64,000 nt of DNA from Alphaproteobacteria bacterium (GCA_015062305.1 SUUX01000005.1:1-64000), one strand, 5' to 3'; positions 25,656 to 34,717 are shown, counted from the stretch's first letter. Numbers and translations are program-made. The notes: generated by a model from the letters alone, not told the origin.

Positions 25656-25739
25656 AAAAAGCCATTAAATTAGACTGTTTTATGCCTAATCTGCCGGCTT
25701 TTTGATAAACAGAATCGAATTCCTGTGCGTTTTATAGCA
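25656..25739 (-). promoter_or_regulatory. nifJ leader with terminator-like hairpin (possible attenuator)
   Basis: On the minus strand an extended -10 (TGCTATAAA, 25731-25739) is followed by a short leader and then a hairpin, AAAAAGCC...GGCTTTTTTT, with an inner stem ATTAG/CTAAT, at 25656-25703. The T-run falls about 30 bases before the nifJ start. No gene ends here in either direction, so a plain terminator would be pointless; conditional termination is the simplest reading. Confidence 0.5.
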
Positions 25740-25886
25740 TTTGATGAGTAAAAAATCCAGTAAAAAATGACTAGCTCTAACAGATAAATTTAGATGTTTT
25801 TTTGTGTAAAATTTTTAATTAATATTTGATGTTTGAATGACATAACTTAAACTTATATTGATTTTAATGTTAATCGGAGAACTAAT

Positions 25887-26204
25887 ATGAAAAAGTTTTT
25901 GACTATATTAGCTGTTGCCTTGATTGCCACATCTGCTAATGCGTTGGATATTGCCAGTTTGGCAGGAAAAGTTCAATCGGCAGCAGATAAGGCAAGTGCA
26001 AAAATTGAAGAAGCTCAGGCAAAAAATGATGCCAAAACAGCAGAAACAAAATCTAAACTTGAAAATAAAATTGCTGATTTGAAGGAAAAAATTGCAAAAT
26101 GGCAATCTTCTGATAATGCAAATTCTGTAGAAACCTTACAAGCAATTGCTAAGGCTAAAGAGAGTATTGCAAGATTGACTGCTCAGTTGAAGGCTCTGCA
26201 GTAA
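25887..26204 (+). CDS. Small exported coiled-coil protein
   Basis: A 105-residue protein with a clear Sec signal peptide (MKKFLTILAVALIATSANAL, cleavage near ANA-LD). The mature 85 residues are Ala/Lys/Glu-rich with strong heptads (AETKSKLENKIADLKEKIAK, SIARLTAQLKALQ) and no Cys, so it is probably a periplasmic helical protein. AATCGGAGAA precedes the ATG. Divergent from nifJ. Family not recognised. Confidence 0.75.
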   Translation: MKKFLTILAVALIATSANALDIASLAGKVQSAADKASAKIEEAQAKNDAKTAETKSKLENKIADLKEKIAKWQSSDNANSVETLQAIAKAKESIARLTAQLKALQ

Positions 26205-26219
26205 TAATTTGTGTGTTCT

Positions 26220-26268
26220 AGTCATTAGTTGTTAGTCGCTTGTTATTGGTGACTAGTAACTAATGACT
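26220..26268. repeat. Imperfect palindrome
   Basis: Twenty-base arms (AGTCATTAGTTGTTAGTCGC and GTGACTAGTAACTAATGACT) with three mismatches and a nine-base loop, between the coiled-coil gene and the transporter gene. No T-run follows, so it is not an obvious terminator; it may be a dispersed palindromic element. Confidence 0.7.
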
Positions 26269-26279
26269 TTTGGTATTTG

Positions 26280-27179
26280 ATGATGATTTTTTTGATTGCG
26301 TCTTTGTTGTCGGCCGTGTTTTTTGGAGTGGCTGTACTGATTGAAAGCCAGCTTTCGAATCGTACTTTTAAGCATCCGACAACTATGATTTTTTATATCT
26401 CTCTGATGAATGCGGTGTTTTTGCCGCTGGTGTTGTTTGTTGGTTTGCCGACGATACCTTCAGTATGGGCTTTTGGTTGCTATGTGATATTGGCGGCGAT
26501 TGATGTTGTATACTTATATCCTTTTTATATGTCTATGAAAGTGATTGATACATCTATTGTAGCTGCGTTGTTTTCATTGGGTAAAATTACTATACCGTTT
26601 ATGACATTTTTGTTGTTGGGCGAAAAATTATTTTTGGAGCAATATATCGGTTTTGCAATAATTGTTTTGGCATCTGTGGCGCTAAGCATTAAGGGGAATA
26701 GAGTACCTAAACTGAACAAGGCGTTTTGGTATATGTTGTTTGCATCTTTTTTGCGAGCATTTTATGTGGTGTTAGAAAAATATGTATTAGAGATTGATGA
26801 TAATTGGATAAATATGGTGATTTATCCAAGTGTGATATCTGGATTGATGCCTTTTGCTTTTTTGTTGTTTGCAAAGTGGAGAAAAGATATTGTTAAAAAT
26901 TTTCCGCCTTATGTGCATCAGTTTGGGGTTTTTGCTATCAATGAATTTTTGTGTTTTATTGGTGGGGTTTGTGTGGTTTATGGGTTGTCCGGTATTTCTG
27001 CAGTTGTAAGTACAGCAATAACATCAACGCAGCCGATATTTATGCTGGCAATAAGTTATTTTTTGTTGAAAAAATATGGCATTCCACTGAAAGAAAAAAT
27101 ATCCGTGCAAGAGTTGGAAAAAAAATTGTTTTGTTTTGTGCTGATTATTTTGGGCGTAATATTGGTGACTGCGGGATAG
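26280..27179 (+). CDS. DMT-superfamily (EamA-type) transporter
   Basis: A 299-residue integral membrane protein with about ten hydrophobic segments in two EamA-like halves (first half from IFLIASLLSAVFFGVAVLIE, second from KAFWYMLFASFLRAFYVVLE). EamA proteins export or import metabolites such as amino acids; the substrate is not predictable. ATG at 26280 is chosen over the adjacent TTG; the ribosome binding site is poor. The C-terminus ends in a last helix LIILGVILVTAG. Followed by tRNA-Gly. Confidence 0.85.
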   Translation: MMIFLIASLLSAVFFGVAVLIESQLSNRTFKHPTTMIFYISLMNAVFLPLVLFVGLPTIPSVWAFGCYVILAAIDVVYLYPFYMSMKVIDTSIVAALFSLGKITIPFMTFLLLGEKLFLEQYIGFAIIVLASVALSIKGNRVPKLNKAFWYMLFASFLRAFYVVLEKYVLEIDDNWINMVIYPSVISGLMPFAFLLFAKWRKDIVKNFPPYVHQFGVFAINEFLCFIGGVCVVYGLSGISAVVSTAITSTQPIFMLAISYFLLKKYGIPLKEKISVQELEKKLFCFVLIILGVILVTAG

Positions 27180-27243
27180 TTGATAACAACAAATGTATAA
27201 AGTTCTTGCCAAAGGGGGATTTTTGCATTATCTAATCAAGCAT

Positions 27244-27317
27244 GCAGGTATAATTCAATGGTAGAATGTGAGCTTCCCAAGCTTAATATGCGGGTTCGAT
27301 TCCCGTTACCTGCTCCA
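27244..27317 (+). tRNA. tRNA-Gly (CCC)
   Basis: A complete 74-base cloverleaf with encoded CCA. The acceptor stem is GCAGGTA/TACCTGC, the anticodon stem TGAGC/GCTTA frames the loop TTCCCAA (anticodon CCC), and the T-arm is CGGGTTCGATTCCCG. The discriminator base is T. It decodes GGG. Confidence 0.95.
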
Positions 27318-27356
27318 ATAAAAAATGCACCATCACGGTGCATTTTTTATTGGAGC
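27312..27356. terminator. Bidirectional terminator sharing the tRNA 3' end
   Basis: Perfect 20-bp inverted repeat with loop ATCAC; the left arm starts inside the tRNA (GCTCCA) and continues AATAAAAAATGCACC. T-runs within the arms let it end the tRNA transcript and, on the minus strand, gcrA. Confidence 0.88.
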
Positions 27357-27395
27357 AAAATATTGTGAGCGTATTGCTCGGCAAATAAAACAGAA

Positions 27396-27926
27396 TTATT
27401 TTTTATTTGGTTTTACATAGGCTACTGCGGCGTGTTCGTCGCAATATGTTTGTCCTATGCGAACTTTTTTGCCACAAAAATGAAAGTTTTCATCTTTGGG
27501 ATCTCCGAGAGGCCAACGGCAAGTATGATTGTCTAAATCGGTGAGTGACATATTTTCGGGATCACAAGGAGTTGTTTCTGCTTTTATAGCAGGAGTGTAT
27601 TTGATTTCAGCTTCTTTAATTTGGACAGGTGTTTCTATTTTTGGGGCTTTTTCTTTAGGTGGTTGCTCTTTTATTGGTTTTGGAGTAGGTGCTTTTGCCG
27701 CTTTTTCAGCAGGTTTGGTTGCTGTGACGGGAGTTTTTGCCGGTTTGCTATTGTCGCTACTATCTTTTCTTTTGATAGGGGAAGGGCGACCGGATAAGCC
27801 CAAACGGTGTACTTTGCCAACGATGGAATTTTTAGAAACATTGAGGCGGCGGCCAATTTCTCCGGTGGTTAGGCCTTCTTTCCACATCTTTTTAAGATCT
27901 TCAACCATTTGTTCGGTCCAAGCCAT
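27396..27926 (-). CDS. gcrA: Cell-cycle regulator GcrA
   Basis: A 176-residue GcrA, an alphaproteobacterial sigma-70 cofactor that binds GANTC-methylated promoters. The N-terminal DNA-binding domain (WTEQMVEDLKKMWKEGLT, GEIGRRLNVSKNSIVGKVHR, SGRPSPI) is highly conserved. A Pro/Ala/Lys-rich linker of about 70 residues follows, then the sigma-interacting C-terminus with CRWPLGDPKDENFHFCGKK and YCDEHAAVAY. AAAGGAGA precedes the ATG. With ccrM at 13370 the window contains both halves of the methylation-dependent cell-cycle circuit. Confidence 0.97.
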   Translation of the reverse strand: MAWTEQMVEDLKKMWKEGLTTGEIGRRLNVSKNSIVGKVHRLGLSGRPSPIKRKDSSDNSKPAKTPVTATKPAEKAAKAPTPKPIKEQPPKEKAPKIETPVQIKEAEIKYTPAIKAETTPCDPENMSLTDLDNHTCRWPLGDPKDENFHFCGKKVRIGQTYCDEHAAVAYVKPNKK

Positions 27927-28083
27927 GGGGGTCTCCTTTTGTTTGAGTTAATCTAGCAATATGTCTATGATACTAGGATAATATTTTTTGCGAGTCCAGA
28001 TATTTTTGAAATATTATTATTTTTTTAGTATTTGTGAGCTTATTATTAATGTGGTTTAGAGTGTTTTGAGAAAAGAATTTAAA

Positions 28084-29328
28084 ATGTTGAATAAATTTTT
28101 GACATTGTGGCTGTGTTTGGGAGTGTTCGGAGTCGATTCTGCATATGCATCTATGGCTGAGTTTCAAGATGTTTTTGAGGTCAATCTGGAAGAAGATTTG
28201 TTGCCGACAATTAGTGAATTGGAAACAGCTGTTGCTGATACTGATTTGGCATATGATAGAAAATTTCGAACTATTTGGCAATTGAGAAGTGATTTTGATG
28301 AGGAGTTTTATACGCAAATAGCAGTATATGGAGAGCAAGAAAAACGCATGAAGTGGGCAGATGAAGATGCGTTGCTGGAAATGTTGGGGACTCTTCCGAA
28401 GGAAATGTATCAATATATTGGTCCGATGTTGTTTGAAGTTCCTAGTATGTCGGATAAGATTCTTAATTTGCCAGGGATTAAAGAAACAAAAAATAAATTT
28501 CCGACTAGAATTGCAGAACAGTTGAAAGATGTGGAAGATATAGAGTTTTTATCTCCGTCTTTGTATTTTATTTTGATGCCGGAGATGTGGCCGGATAGTT
28601 GGGATAGATTAGAAACACCAAAGTTTACAAAATATTACCCGAAGATAAAACATAATCCGGAATTTTATGTTAATTTGAAAAAAATTGTAAAGCCGGAAGA
28701 TTTTATGCCGGGGGCAAGTCTTGATATGGGGGTAAGGAGTAAGTTGAGGACATTGAAACCTACAAAAGATACATTAATTACGGCGGCAGATGTTGAGGCG
28801 GTAGGGCGAACAATATCTAAATTGGAAAATTGGTATAACAGTGGTGCAAATAAATATGAGTTGAGCAAAATTTCTACTCTTTGGGCCAATTATGAATATA
28901 GTAAAGAACCTCATGTTTTGCCAATGCTTCGGGATATGGTTAATCCGTGTGCAAGATTGGTGCAAAAGGCAAAAATTTTGGGCAAGGAAAGAGAGTTAGC
29001 GTCTTTGGTAGCGAGTGAGGGTTTTACGCTAAATGAGTGGGCTTATACTTGTGACAAGACAATTAAAGCGTATCGTTTGTCAAAAATTAGCAGAGAGGTT
29101 GTTCAAGCCATCAGAACATATAGAATGGGATATTATGACGAACAGATGAAAATGCTTAGTCCCAAAGCCAGAAAAATTCGTTATGCAACAATGCAAGCCA
29201 TTATAAAAGCTTATGCAGCTCCGTTGGCAGATGTTTTGGAAGTTCGTAAAAAACGAGATTTTTTGGAACAAGAGTGGCAAAAATATGGTTTTGATGTGAC
29301 AGATGTTTCAATCCGAATCGTTGATTAG
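28084..29328 (+). CDS. Exported protein of unknown function
   Basis: A 414-residue protein starting MLNKFLTLWLCLGVFGVDSA then YASMAEF, a Sec signal peptide with cleavage near AYA-S. The mature part is mixed charge, largely helical, with a segment LPEMWPDSWDR-like (ILMPEMWPDSWDRLETPKF) and one pair of Cys (C296/C326 region). GAGAAAAG precedes the ATG at 28084; a TTG 18 bases upstream is less likely. It lies just before rpoZ and may be periplasmic or attached to the outer membrane. Not recognised. Confidence 0.72.
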   Translation: MLNKFLTLWLCLGVFGVDSAYASMAEFQDVFEVNLEEDLLPTISELETAVADTDLAYDRKFRTIWQLRSDFDEEFYTQIAVYGEQEKRMKWADEDALLEMLGTLPKEMYQYIGPMLFEVPSMSDKILNLPGIKETKNKFPTRIAEQLKDVEDIEFLSPSLYFILMPEMWPDSWDRLETPKFTKYYPKIKHNPEFYVNLKKIVKPEDFMPGASLDMGVRSKLRTLKPTKDTLITAADVEAVGRTISKLENWYNSGANKYELSKISTLWANYEYSKEPHVLPMLRDMVNPCARLVQKAKILGKERELASLVASEGFTLNEWAYTCDKTIKAYRLSKISREVVQAIRTYRMGYYDEQMKMLSPKARKIRYATMQAIIKAYAAPLADVLEVRKKRDFLEQEWQKYGFDVTDVSIRIVD

Positions 29329-29442
29329 AGAGTTTAATCTGCTGTTTTTGCATTGTTATTTTATTTTTTTGTTGCTTTTTGTGATTTAGTTGGTGTATAC
29401 CAGTTGCAAATGTTTGTTTAACTATTTTTGAAAGTGAAAATT

Positions 29443-29928
29443 ATGGCTCGTGTTACCGTAGAAGATTGTATTGAAAAAATTCCTAATCGTTATGAATTAT
29501 TAATGGTTGCAGCTCAAAGAGCAAGAGATATATCTGCCGGAGCTCCGCTGACTTTGGATAGAGATAATGATAAAAATTCTGTAGTTGCTTTGCGTGAAAT
29601 TGCAGATGAAACTGTGAGCATTGAAGAGTTACAACGTTCTTTGGTTATGGGATTGCAAAAATTTGTTGAGGTGGAAGAACCTGAGGAAGAAGAGCTTGAG
29701 ATTTTGGCTGCCGAGAGAGAGTTGGCTGATTTGGATGAGCAATTTACCGGTTTGCTACCTCAGGCAGAATTGGAAGATAGCATGCAAATTCATGGTGCAG
29801 ATGATGATGCTCTGGATTTTGATGGTGTTGCTGACGATGGTATTGATGCAGATGCCGATTTCGGTGATGATGATTTTGGTGCCGAAGATATGTTTGCCGG
29901 TGATGATGGATTTGATGACGGCGAATAA
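29443..29928 (+). CDS. rpoZ: RNA polymerase omega subunit
   Basis: A 161-residue omega subunit. [20 protein letters not shown] and [20 protein letters not shown] then [15 protein letters not shown] are characteristic. Omega stabilises beta' and is a ppGpp contact site. After residue 85 there is an acidic tail of about 75 residues dominated by Asp ([20 protein letters not shown]), longer than usual. ATG at 29443 chosen because omega proteins start MARVT. rsh follows after a terminator, as is common in alphaproteobacteria. Confidence 0.95.
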   Translation: MARVTVEDCIEKIPNRYELLMVAAQRARDISAGAPLTLDRDNDKNSVVALREIADETVSIEELQRSLVMGLQKFVEVEEPEEEELEILAAERELADLDEQFTGLLPQAELEDSMQIHGADDDALDFDGVADDGIDADADFGDDDFGAEDMFAGDDGFDDGE

Positions 29929-29956
29929 AGTATTTTTATTATAACTGTTGCAAATA

Positions 29957-30024
29957 GAGTTCCCTGGGTTTAGACTTATTTAATAATATTGTGCTAAACC
30001 TTATTATAAGGGAACTCTTTTTTT
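29957..30024 (+). terminator. Two-tier intrinsic terminator after rpoZ
   Basis: Outer stem GAGTTCCCT/AGGGAACTC plus inner stem GGTTTAG/CTAAACC, then seven T. The rsh start follows 16 bases after the T-run, so rsh needs read-through or its own promoter. Confidence 0.85.
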
Positions 30025-30040
30025 GTGAAGAAGTATAGAA

Positions 30041-32179
30041 ATGTTAAGGCAATATGAACTAGTTGATTTGGTAAAATCTTATGATCCCAATGCAGATGAA
30101 GATGCGTTGAACAAAGCTTATGTGTTTGCTATGAAAAAGCACGGAGCTCAACTCAGAACATCTGGTGATCCGTACTATTCACATCCGGTGGAAGTTGCCG
30201 GTATTTTGACAAAGTTTAAGTTGGATTCTACATCTATTGTTGCAGGGCTTTTGCATGATACGGTAGAAGATACCGATACTTCTATAGACGAAATAAAAAA
30301 ATTGTTTGGTGATCAGGTGGCTCAGATTGTTGATGGGTTGACCAAATTGGCAATGATTGAACAAAAATCGGCCAATAATAAACAGGCCGAAAATTTTAGA
30401 AAATTGCTTTTGGCAATGTCTGAAGATATTAGGGTTTTGTTGATTAAATTGGCCGACAGATTGCATAATATGAGAACATTGCATTTTTGTGCCGCAGATA
30501 AAAGATCCAGAATAGCCAAAGAAACATTGGATATATATGCCCCCTTGGCAGAGCGCATTGGTATGCAAGCGGTTAAAACCGAACTGGAGGAGATTGCTTT
30601 TAGAGAGCTACATAAAGATGCCTATGATTCAATAAAGGCTCGTTTGAGCTTTTTGCGTGAACAAGGTAGTAATTTGGTGCCGCAAATTATATCTCAATTA
30701 GAAAAAGATATGGCGGAAAATGGTATTAAGGCCGATATATCTGGGCGAGAGAAGTCTCCGTATTCTATTTGGCGTAAAATGCAGCAGAAAAATGCTTCTT
30801 TTGAGCAGCTTTCTGATATTATGGCTTTTAGAATTATTGTTGATGATGTGGCTGCATGTTATCAGGCTTTGGGTGTGGTGCATAGTAAATATCATATGGT
30901 GCCAAGGCGTTTTAAGGATTACATTTCTACTCCTAAACCTAATGGATATAAGTCTATTCATACCGGAATCATTGGGCCGGAAAATACTCGTGTTGAGATT
31001 CAAATCAGAACCCATGAAATGCATGAAGTGAACGAAAAGGGTGTGGCTGCGCATTGGGCATATAAGCAAGGTGAACGGGTTGTTGGAAAGAACTTTAGAT
31101 GGATTAGAGAGTTGTTGGAAATTTTGGAACAAGCATCTAATCCGGAAGAGTTTTTGGAGAATACCAAATTAGAAATGTACAATGATCAGGTGTTTTGTTT
31201 TACGCCTAAGGGTGATTTGATTGGCTTGCCAATTAATTCTACTCCAGTAGATTTTGCCTATGCCGTGCATTCTTCTGTTGGCGATACTTGCGTTGGTGCA
31301 AAAATAAACGGAGAAATCAGACCTTTGCGCACAATGTTGCAAAATGGTGATCAGGTAGAAATATTGACATCTAAAGCGCAACACCCATCTCCGGAGTGGG
31401 ATCGATTTGTGATTACCGGAAAAGCAAAAGCGGCAATCAGACGCTATGTTAGAGCGCATAAGAGAGATCAATTTATTACTCTTGGACAACAATTGTTGGA
31501 GCGCACTTTTAAGGGAGAAAGCTTAGATTTTAATGAAAAGGCGATGGTTAATATATTGCCTAATTTTGAGGCCGAATCGATAGATGATATATATGCCAAA
31601 GTAGGAGAGGGATTGGTGACAGCTTGGGATGTGCTGAAGGCTGTGTATCCCGGTTATAAACAATCTAAAATCGGTAAAGTTGTAAAATCATTTATCAGCA
31701 AGTCTCCACGCAAAGATAAATCTAAGTCGGAACCCTTGAAAATAAAAGGTTTGGTTCCAGGTATGGCGGTACATTTTGCCGGGTGTTGTCATCCTCTGCC
31801 CGGAGATAGAATTGTGGGAATTGTTACAACCGGAAAAGGTGTTGCTGTTCATACTATTGATTGTAAATTGTTGGAGAAATTTGCATCTGAACCGGAGCGG
31901 TGGCTTGATATTTCTTGGGGTGATGCCATTGATGATGCGCCTCATGTCGGTCGATTGAAGTTAATGCTTGCAAACGAACCAGGCAGTCTTGGTGATCTTT
32001 CTAATTTGGTAGCCAGAAACAATGGAAATATCTGCAATTTGAATATTGTAAACAGAACAGTCAGTTATTTTGAACTGTTGGTTGATGTTGAAGTAAAAGA
32101 TCTTAAACATTTGACCGATATTATTGCTGCGCTAAAAGCGTCTAAGGTAGTGTCTTATGTTTCTAGATCTATGCAGTAA
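30041..32179 (+). CDS. rsh: Bifunctional (p)ppGpp synthetase/hydrolase (Rsh)
   Basis: A 712-residue long RSH enzyme that makes and degrades (p)ppGpp. Hydrolase HD domain (about 25-180) with YYSHPVEVAGIL and HDTVEDTDT; synthetase (about 235-345) with RFKDYISTPKPNGYKSIHTG; TGS near 385-445 (CFTPKGDLIGLPINSTPVDF); a zinc-finger region with HFAGCCHPLPGD near 586; and ACT at 640-712. The RFKD motif is the charge type of bifunctional RSH rather than the EXDD of RelA. It is the only RSH seen and sits in the conserved alphaproteobacterial order after rpoZ. Confidence 0.96.
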   Translation: MLRQYELVDLVKSYDPNADEDALNKAYVFAMKKHGAQLRTSGDPYYSHPVEVAGILTKFKLDSTSIVAGLLHDTVEDTDTSIDEIKKLFGDQVAQIVDGLTKLAMIEQKSANNKQAENFRKLLLAMSEDIRVLLIKLADRLHNMRTLHFCAADKRSRIAKETLDIYAPLAERIGMQAVKTELEEIAFRELHKDAYDSIKARLSFLREQGSNLVPQIISQLEKDMAENGIKADISGREKSPYSIWRKMQQKNASFEQLSDIMAFRIIVDDVAACYQALGVVHSKYHMVPRRFKDYISTPKPNGYKSIHTGIIGPENTRVEIQIRTHEMHEVNEKGVAAHWAYKQGERVVGKNFRWIRELLEILEQASNPEEFLENTKLEMYNDQVFCFTPKGDLIGLPINSTPVDFAYAVHSSVGDTCVGAKINGEIRPLRTMLQNGDQVEILTSKAQHPSPEWDRFVITGKAKAAIRRYVRAHKRDQFITLGQQLLERTFKGESLDFNEKAMVNILPNFEAESIDDIYAKVGEGLVTAWDVLKAVYPGYKQSKIGKVVKSFISKSPRKDKSKSEPLKIKGLVPGMAVHFAGCCHPLPGDRIVGIVTTGKGVAVHTIDCKLLEKFASEPERWLDISWGDAIDDAPHVGRLKLMLANEPGSLGDLSNLVARNNGNICNLNIVNRTVSYFELLVDVEVKDLKHLTDIIAALKASKVVSYVSRSMQ

Positions 32180-32287
32180 ATTTGTTGGCGATTAAGTTAA
32201 AAAATAAACTTCTTTTGTGAATATTTTTTATCTCTCTTTATTTCGTTTTTAGCGAGTGTTATATATTTTGAAGAAGAGGGAGAATCG

Positions 32288-32857
32288 ATGTTTAAGCGCC
32301 GAAATAAAAAAACTATACTTTCTAAAATAAAAAACAGTTTGTGGCCAGATGGCGGATGGAAGCGTTATGGTCAATATTTGTTGTTGCGTTTGAGCCGTCT
32401 TAAGGGAACTCCCAGTTCTTTAGCTGCAGGGTTGGCTTGTGGAGTTGCTATTTCTTTTACTCCATTTGTGGGATTTCATTTTGTGTTGGCAGCTTTGACC
32501 GCTTTTTTGTTTAGGGGAAATATTTTGGCCAGTGCCTTGGGTACTGCTGCCGGAAATCCGTGGACTTTTCCGTTTATATGGATGTCGGTTTTTTATACGG
32601 GACGCAAGTTTTTGGGAGTATCTGCAGATATGTCTCAGCATGTGGATTTTTTGAAATTTTTTGAAAAATCTATGAGGGCGTTGATGACTTTTGATTTTAG
32701 CTTGTTTTTTGCAGATATATGGCCTATTCTGTGGCCAATGATGATAGGATGCATACCTTTTTATTTAGTATCGTGGTTTTTGACATATTATTTGGTTAAG
32801 GGGATGTTGATTAGGTTGAATACAAAGAGTTTTTTGAAAAAAGAGGAAAAATTATGA
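32288..32857 (+). CDS. DUF2062 membrane protein
   Basis: A 189-residue protein with DUF2062: basic N-terminus, then GTPSSLAAGLACGVAISFTP and FVGFHFVLAALTAFLFRGN, and AAGNPWTFPFIW, the family core. Three to four membrane segments, the last near PMMIGCIPFYLVSWFLTYYL. The family is often found between rsh and acpS or lpx genes; its function is unknown. GAGGGAGAATCG precedes the ATG. The stop overlaps acpS by four bases (ATGA). Confidence 0.88.
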   Translation: MFKRRNKKTILSKIKNSLWPDGGWKRYGQYLLLRLSRLKGTPSSLAAGLACGVAISFTPFVGFHFVLAALTAFLFRGNILASALGTAAGNPWTFPFIWMSVFYTGRKFLGVSADMSQHVDFLKFFEKSMRALMTFDFSLFFADIWPILWPMMIGCIPFYLVSWFLTYYLVKGMLIRLNTKSFLKKEEKL

Positions 32858-33255
32858 TTGTAGGTATTGGCACAGATGTTGTGAATATTGGTAGAATAGA
32901 GAGAACGGCAGAACGTTATGGTAAGCGTTTTTGTGAGAAGATATTTACAAAGGAAGAGCAAAAGGATATTGCAGAGGCAAAAACAAATTGCTGTGGGTCT
33001 CCGGCTAAAATGGCTAAGTTGTTTGCGGCAAAGGAAGCTGCATCAAAGGCATTGGGTACAGGGTTTCGTGGAGGTATTGTGTGGAGTGATATTGAAGTGT
33101 CTCATGACAAGCAAGGACGTCCATTGTTGAAGTTTTATAACAAAGCGTTGATGCGAATCAATGAACTATGTGGAAATGGTGAATATGCTGCATGGTTGTC
33201 TTTGTCTGATGATTATCCGATAGCACAGGCTGTAGTGGTGATTGAGAAGTTATAA
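32854..33255 (+). CDS. acpS: Holo-[acyl-carrier-protein] synthase
   Basis: A 133-residue phosphopantetheinyl transferase that activates acyl carrier protein using CoA. MIVGIGTDVVNIGRIERTAE carries the metal-binding Asp, and LFAAKEAASKALGTGF the second acidic residue. The C-terminal strand ISH-type motif is present as DIEVSHDKQGRP. GAGGAAAA precedes the ATG. Translationally coupled to the DUF2062 gene. Confidence 0.95.
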   Translation: MIVGIGTDVVNIGRIERTAERYGKRFCEKIFTKEEQKDIAEAKTNCCGSPAKMAKLFAAKEAASKALGTGFRGGIVWSDIEVSHDKQGRPLLKFYNKALMRINELCGNGEYAAWLSLSDDYPIAQAVVVIEKL

Positions 33256-33332
33256 AAATTTGTTGTTTTAATTTTAAATATGTATATTATGACAATGATT
33301 TGTTAATCTAACATGTTGAAAAGAGGCGTTTT

Positions 33333-34061
33333 ATGGAAAGGGAAGAAAATTTAGGCGATACAATCAGAACGATTGTTTATGCAATTTTAATTGCAATTGT
33401 TATTAGAACACTGTGGTTTGAGCCATTTAAAATTCCTTCCGGTTCAATGTATCCGACATTACATGTTGGTGATTATTTGTTTGTTTCTAAATATACGTAT
33501 GGATATTCAAAACATTCATTGCCTTGGAGTATTCCGTTGTTTGAAGGACGTTTTTGGAAAGATACTCCTAAGCGTGGTGATGTGGTGGTATTTAAATATC
33601 CTCGGGATAATAAGACAGATTTTATTAAAAGAGTTATCGGTTTGCCAGGCGACAAAATAAAATTAGAAAATGGTCGTTTGTATATTAATGGCGAATTGGT
33701 AAAACGTGAAAAAATAGATGATTTTGTTATGCGTAGCCCTAAAGGTGATGCTGAGCGCTATCGTCAATATATAGAAACTTTGCCAGAGGGAAAAGAACAT
33801 CTGATTTTAGAAATATCTGATGATGAGAATAATGATGAGTTTTCTGAGGTGGAGGTTCCTCAAGGTATGTATTTTATGATGGGAGATAATAGAGATCGTT
33901 CCGATGATAGTCGTGTTAATGTAGGTTTTGTACCAGAAGAGAATTTGGTAGGAAAAGCTAGAATATTATTCTTTTCGCATAATGATGAAGATGCTTGGTA
34001 TAAGCCATGGACTTGGCCAAAGAAAATAAGATGGTTGAGATTGTTTAACATAATTAAATAA
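33333..34061 (+). CDS. lepB: Signal peptidase I
   Basis: A 242-residue inner-membrane serine protease that removes Sec signal peptides. One N-terminal membrane helix (TIVYAILIAIVIRTLWF), the nucleophile in FKIPSGSMYPTLHVGDYLFV, the general-base Lys in DFIKRVIGLPGD and MGDNRDRSDDSR (box E) are all present. AAAGAGG is upstream. Sits between acpS and rnc in the conserved alphaproteobacterial block. Confidence 0.97.
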   Translation: MEREENLGDTIRTIVYAILIAIVIRTLWFEPFKIPSGSMYPTLHVGDYLFVSKYTYGYSKHSLPWSIPLFEGRFWKDTPKRGDVVVFKYPRDNKTDFIKRVIGLPGDKIKLENGRLYINGELVKREKIDDFVMRSPKGDAERYRQYIETLPEGKEHLILEISDDENNDEFSEVEVPQGMYFMMGDNRDRSDDSRVNVGFVPEENLVGKARILFFSHNDEDAWYKPWTWPKKIRWLRLFNIIK

Positions 34062-34072
34062 GAGCAAATTTG

Positions 34073-34717
34073 ATGAATATAGAACAAATTCTAAAACATG
34101 AATTTAAGAATAAAAATTTGTTAAAAGCTGCATTGACGCATGGTTCTGTTAGTTCTTATGTAACCAAAAATTATGAACGTTTGGAATTTTTGGGAGATAG
34201 GGTTTTGGGAATGTCGGTTGCGTCGTTGCTGTATAGAAATTTTCCTAATGAACCAGAAGGAAATTTATCTCAGCGGTTTACCGGATTAGTGTGCAAAGAA
34301 ACTGTGGCAGAGGTTGCCCGCGAATTGGGTTTAGGGCGGTTTATGTTTGTGGCAGAAGATGACATTAGAGAAAATGAAAATGTGTTGTGTGATGTTTGTG
34401 AGGCGATTATCGGGGCAATATATATAGACGCCGGTGTGGAGGTTGCTGTTGATTTTGTAAATGAGCATTGGAGTGATTTGATAGATAAAAAAGTTGCTCC
34501 TCCTAAAGATGCAAAAACTGCTTTGCAAGAAATGGCTCATGTTAAATCTTTACCTATGCCTAAGTATAAAATTGTGGATAGAAAGGGTCCGGAACATGAG
34601 CCTGTGTTTATGGTGGAGGTTTGTTTGGGAAACGAATATGTGGCAAGAGGCGAAGGGCATAATAAAAAATTGGCAGAATTTGAAGCTGCAAAAAAAATGT
34701 TGGAGCTGATTTCTTAA
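34073..34717 (+). CDS. rnc: Ribonuclease III
   Basis: A 214-residue dsRNA endonuclease for rRNA and mRNA processing. The signature ERLEFLGDRVLGMSVASLL near residue 37 and CDVCEAIIGAIYIDAG give the catalytic acidic residues; a dsRNA-binding domain starts near residue 145 (AKTALQEMAHVKSLPMPKY). The signature Asp in FLGD and Glu in CEAIIGA are intact. ATG at 34073 preferred over an adjoining TTG. The stop overlaps era by one base (TAATG). Confidence 0.97.
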   Translation: MNIEQILKHEFKNKNLLKAALTHGSVSSYVTKNYERLEFLGDRVLGMSVASLLYRNFPNEPEGNLSQRFTGLVCKETVAEVARELGLGRFMFVAEDDIRENENVLCDVCEAIIGAIYIDAGVEVAVDFVNEHWSDLIDKKVAPPKDAKTALQEMAHVKSLPMPKYKIVDRKGPEHEPVFMVEVCLGNEYVARGEGHNKKLAEFEAAKKMLELIS

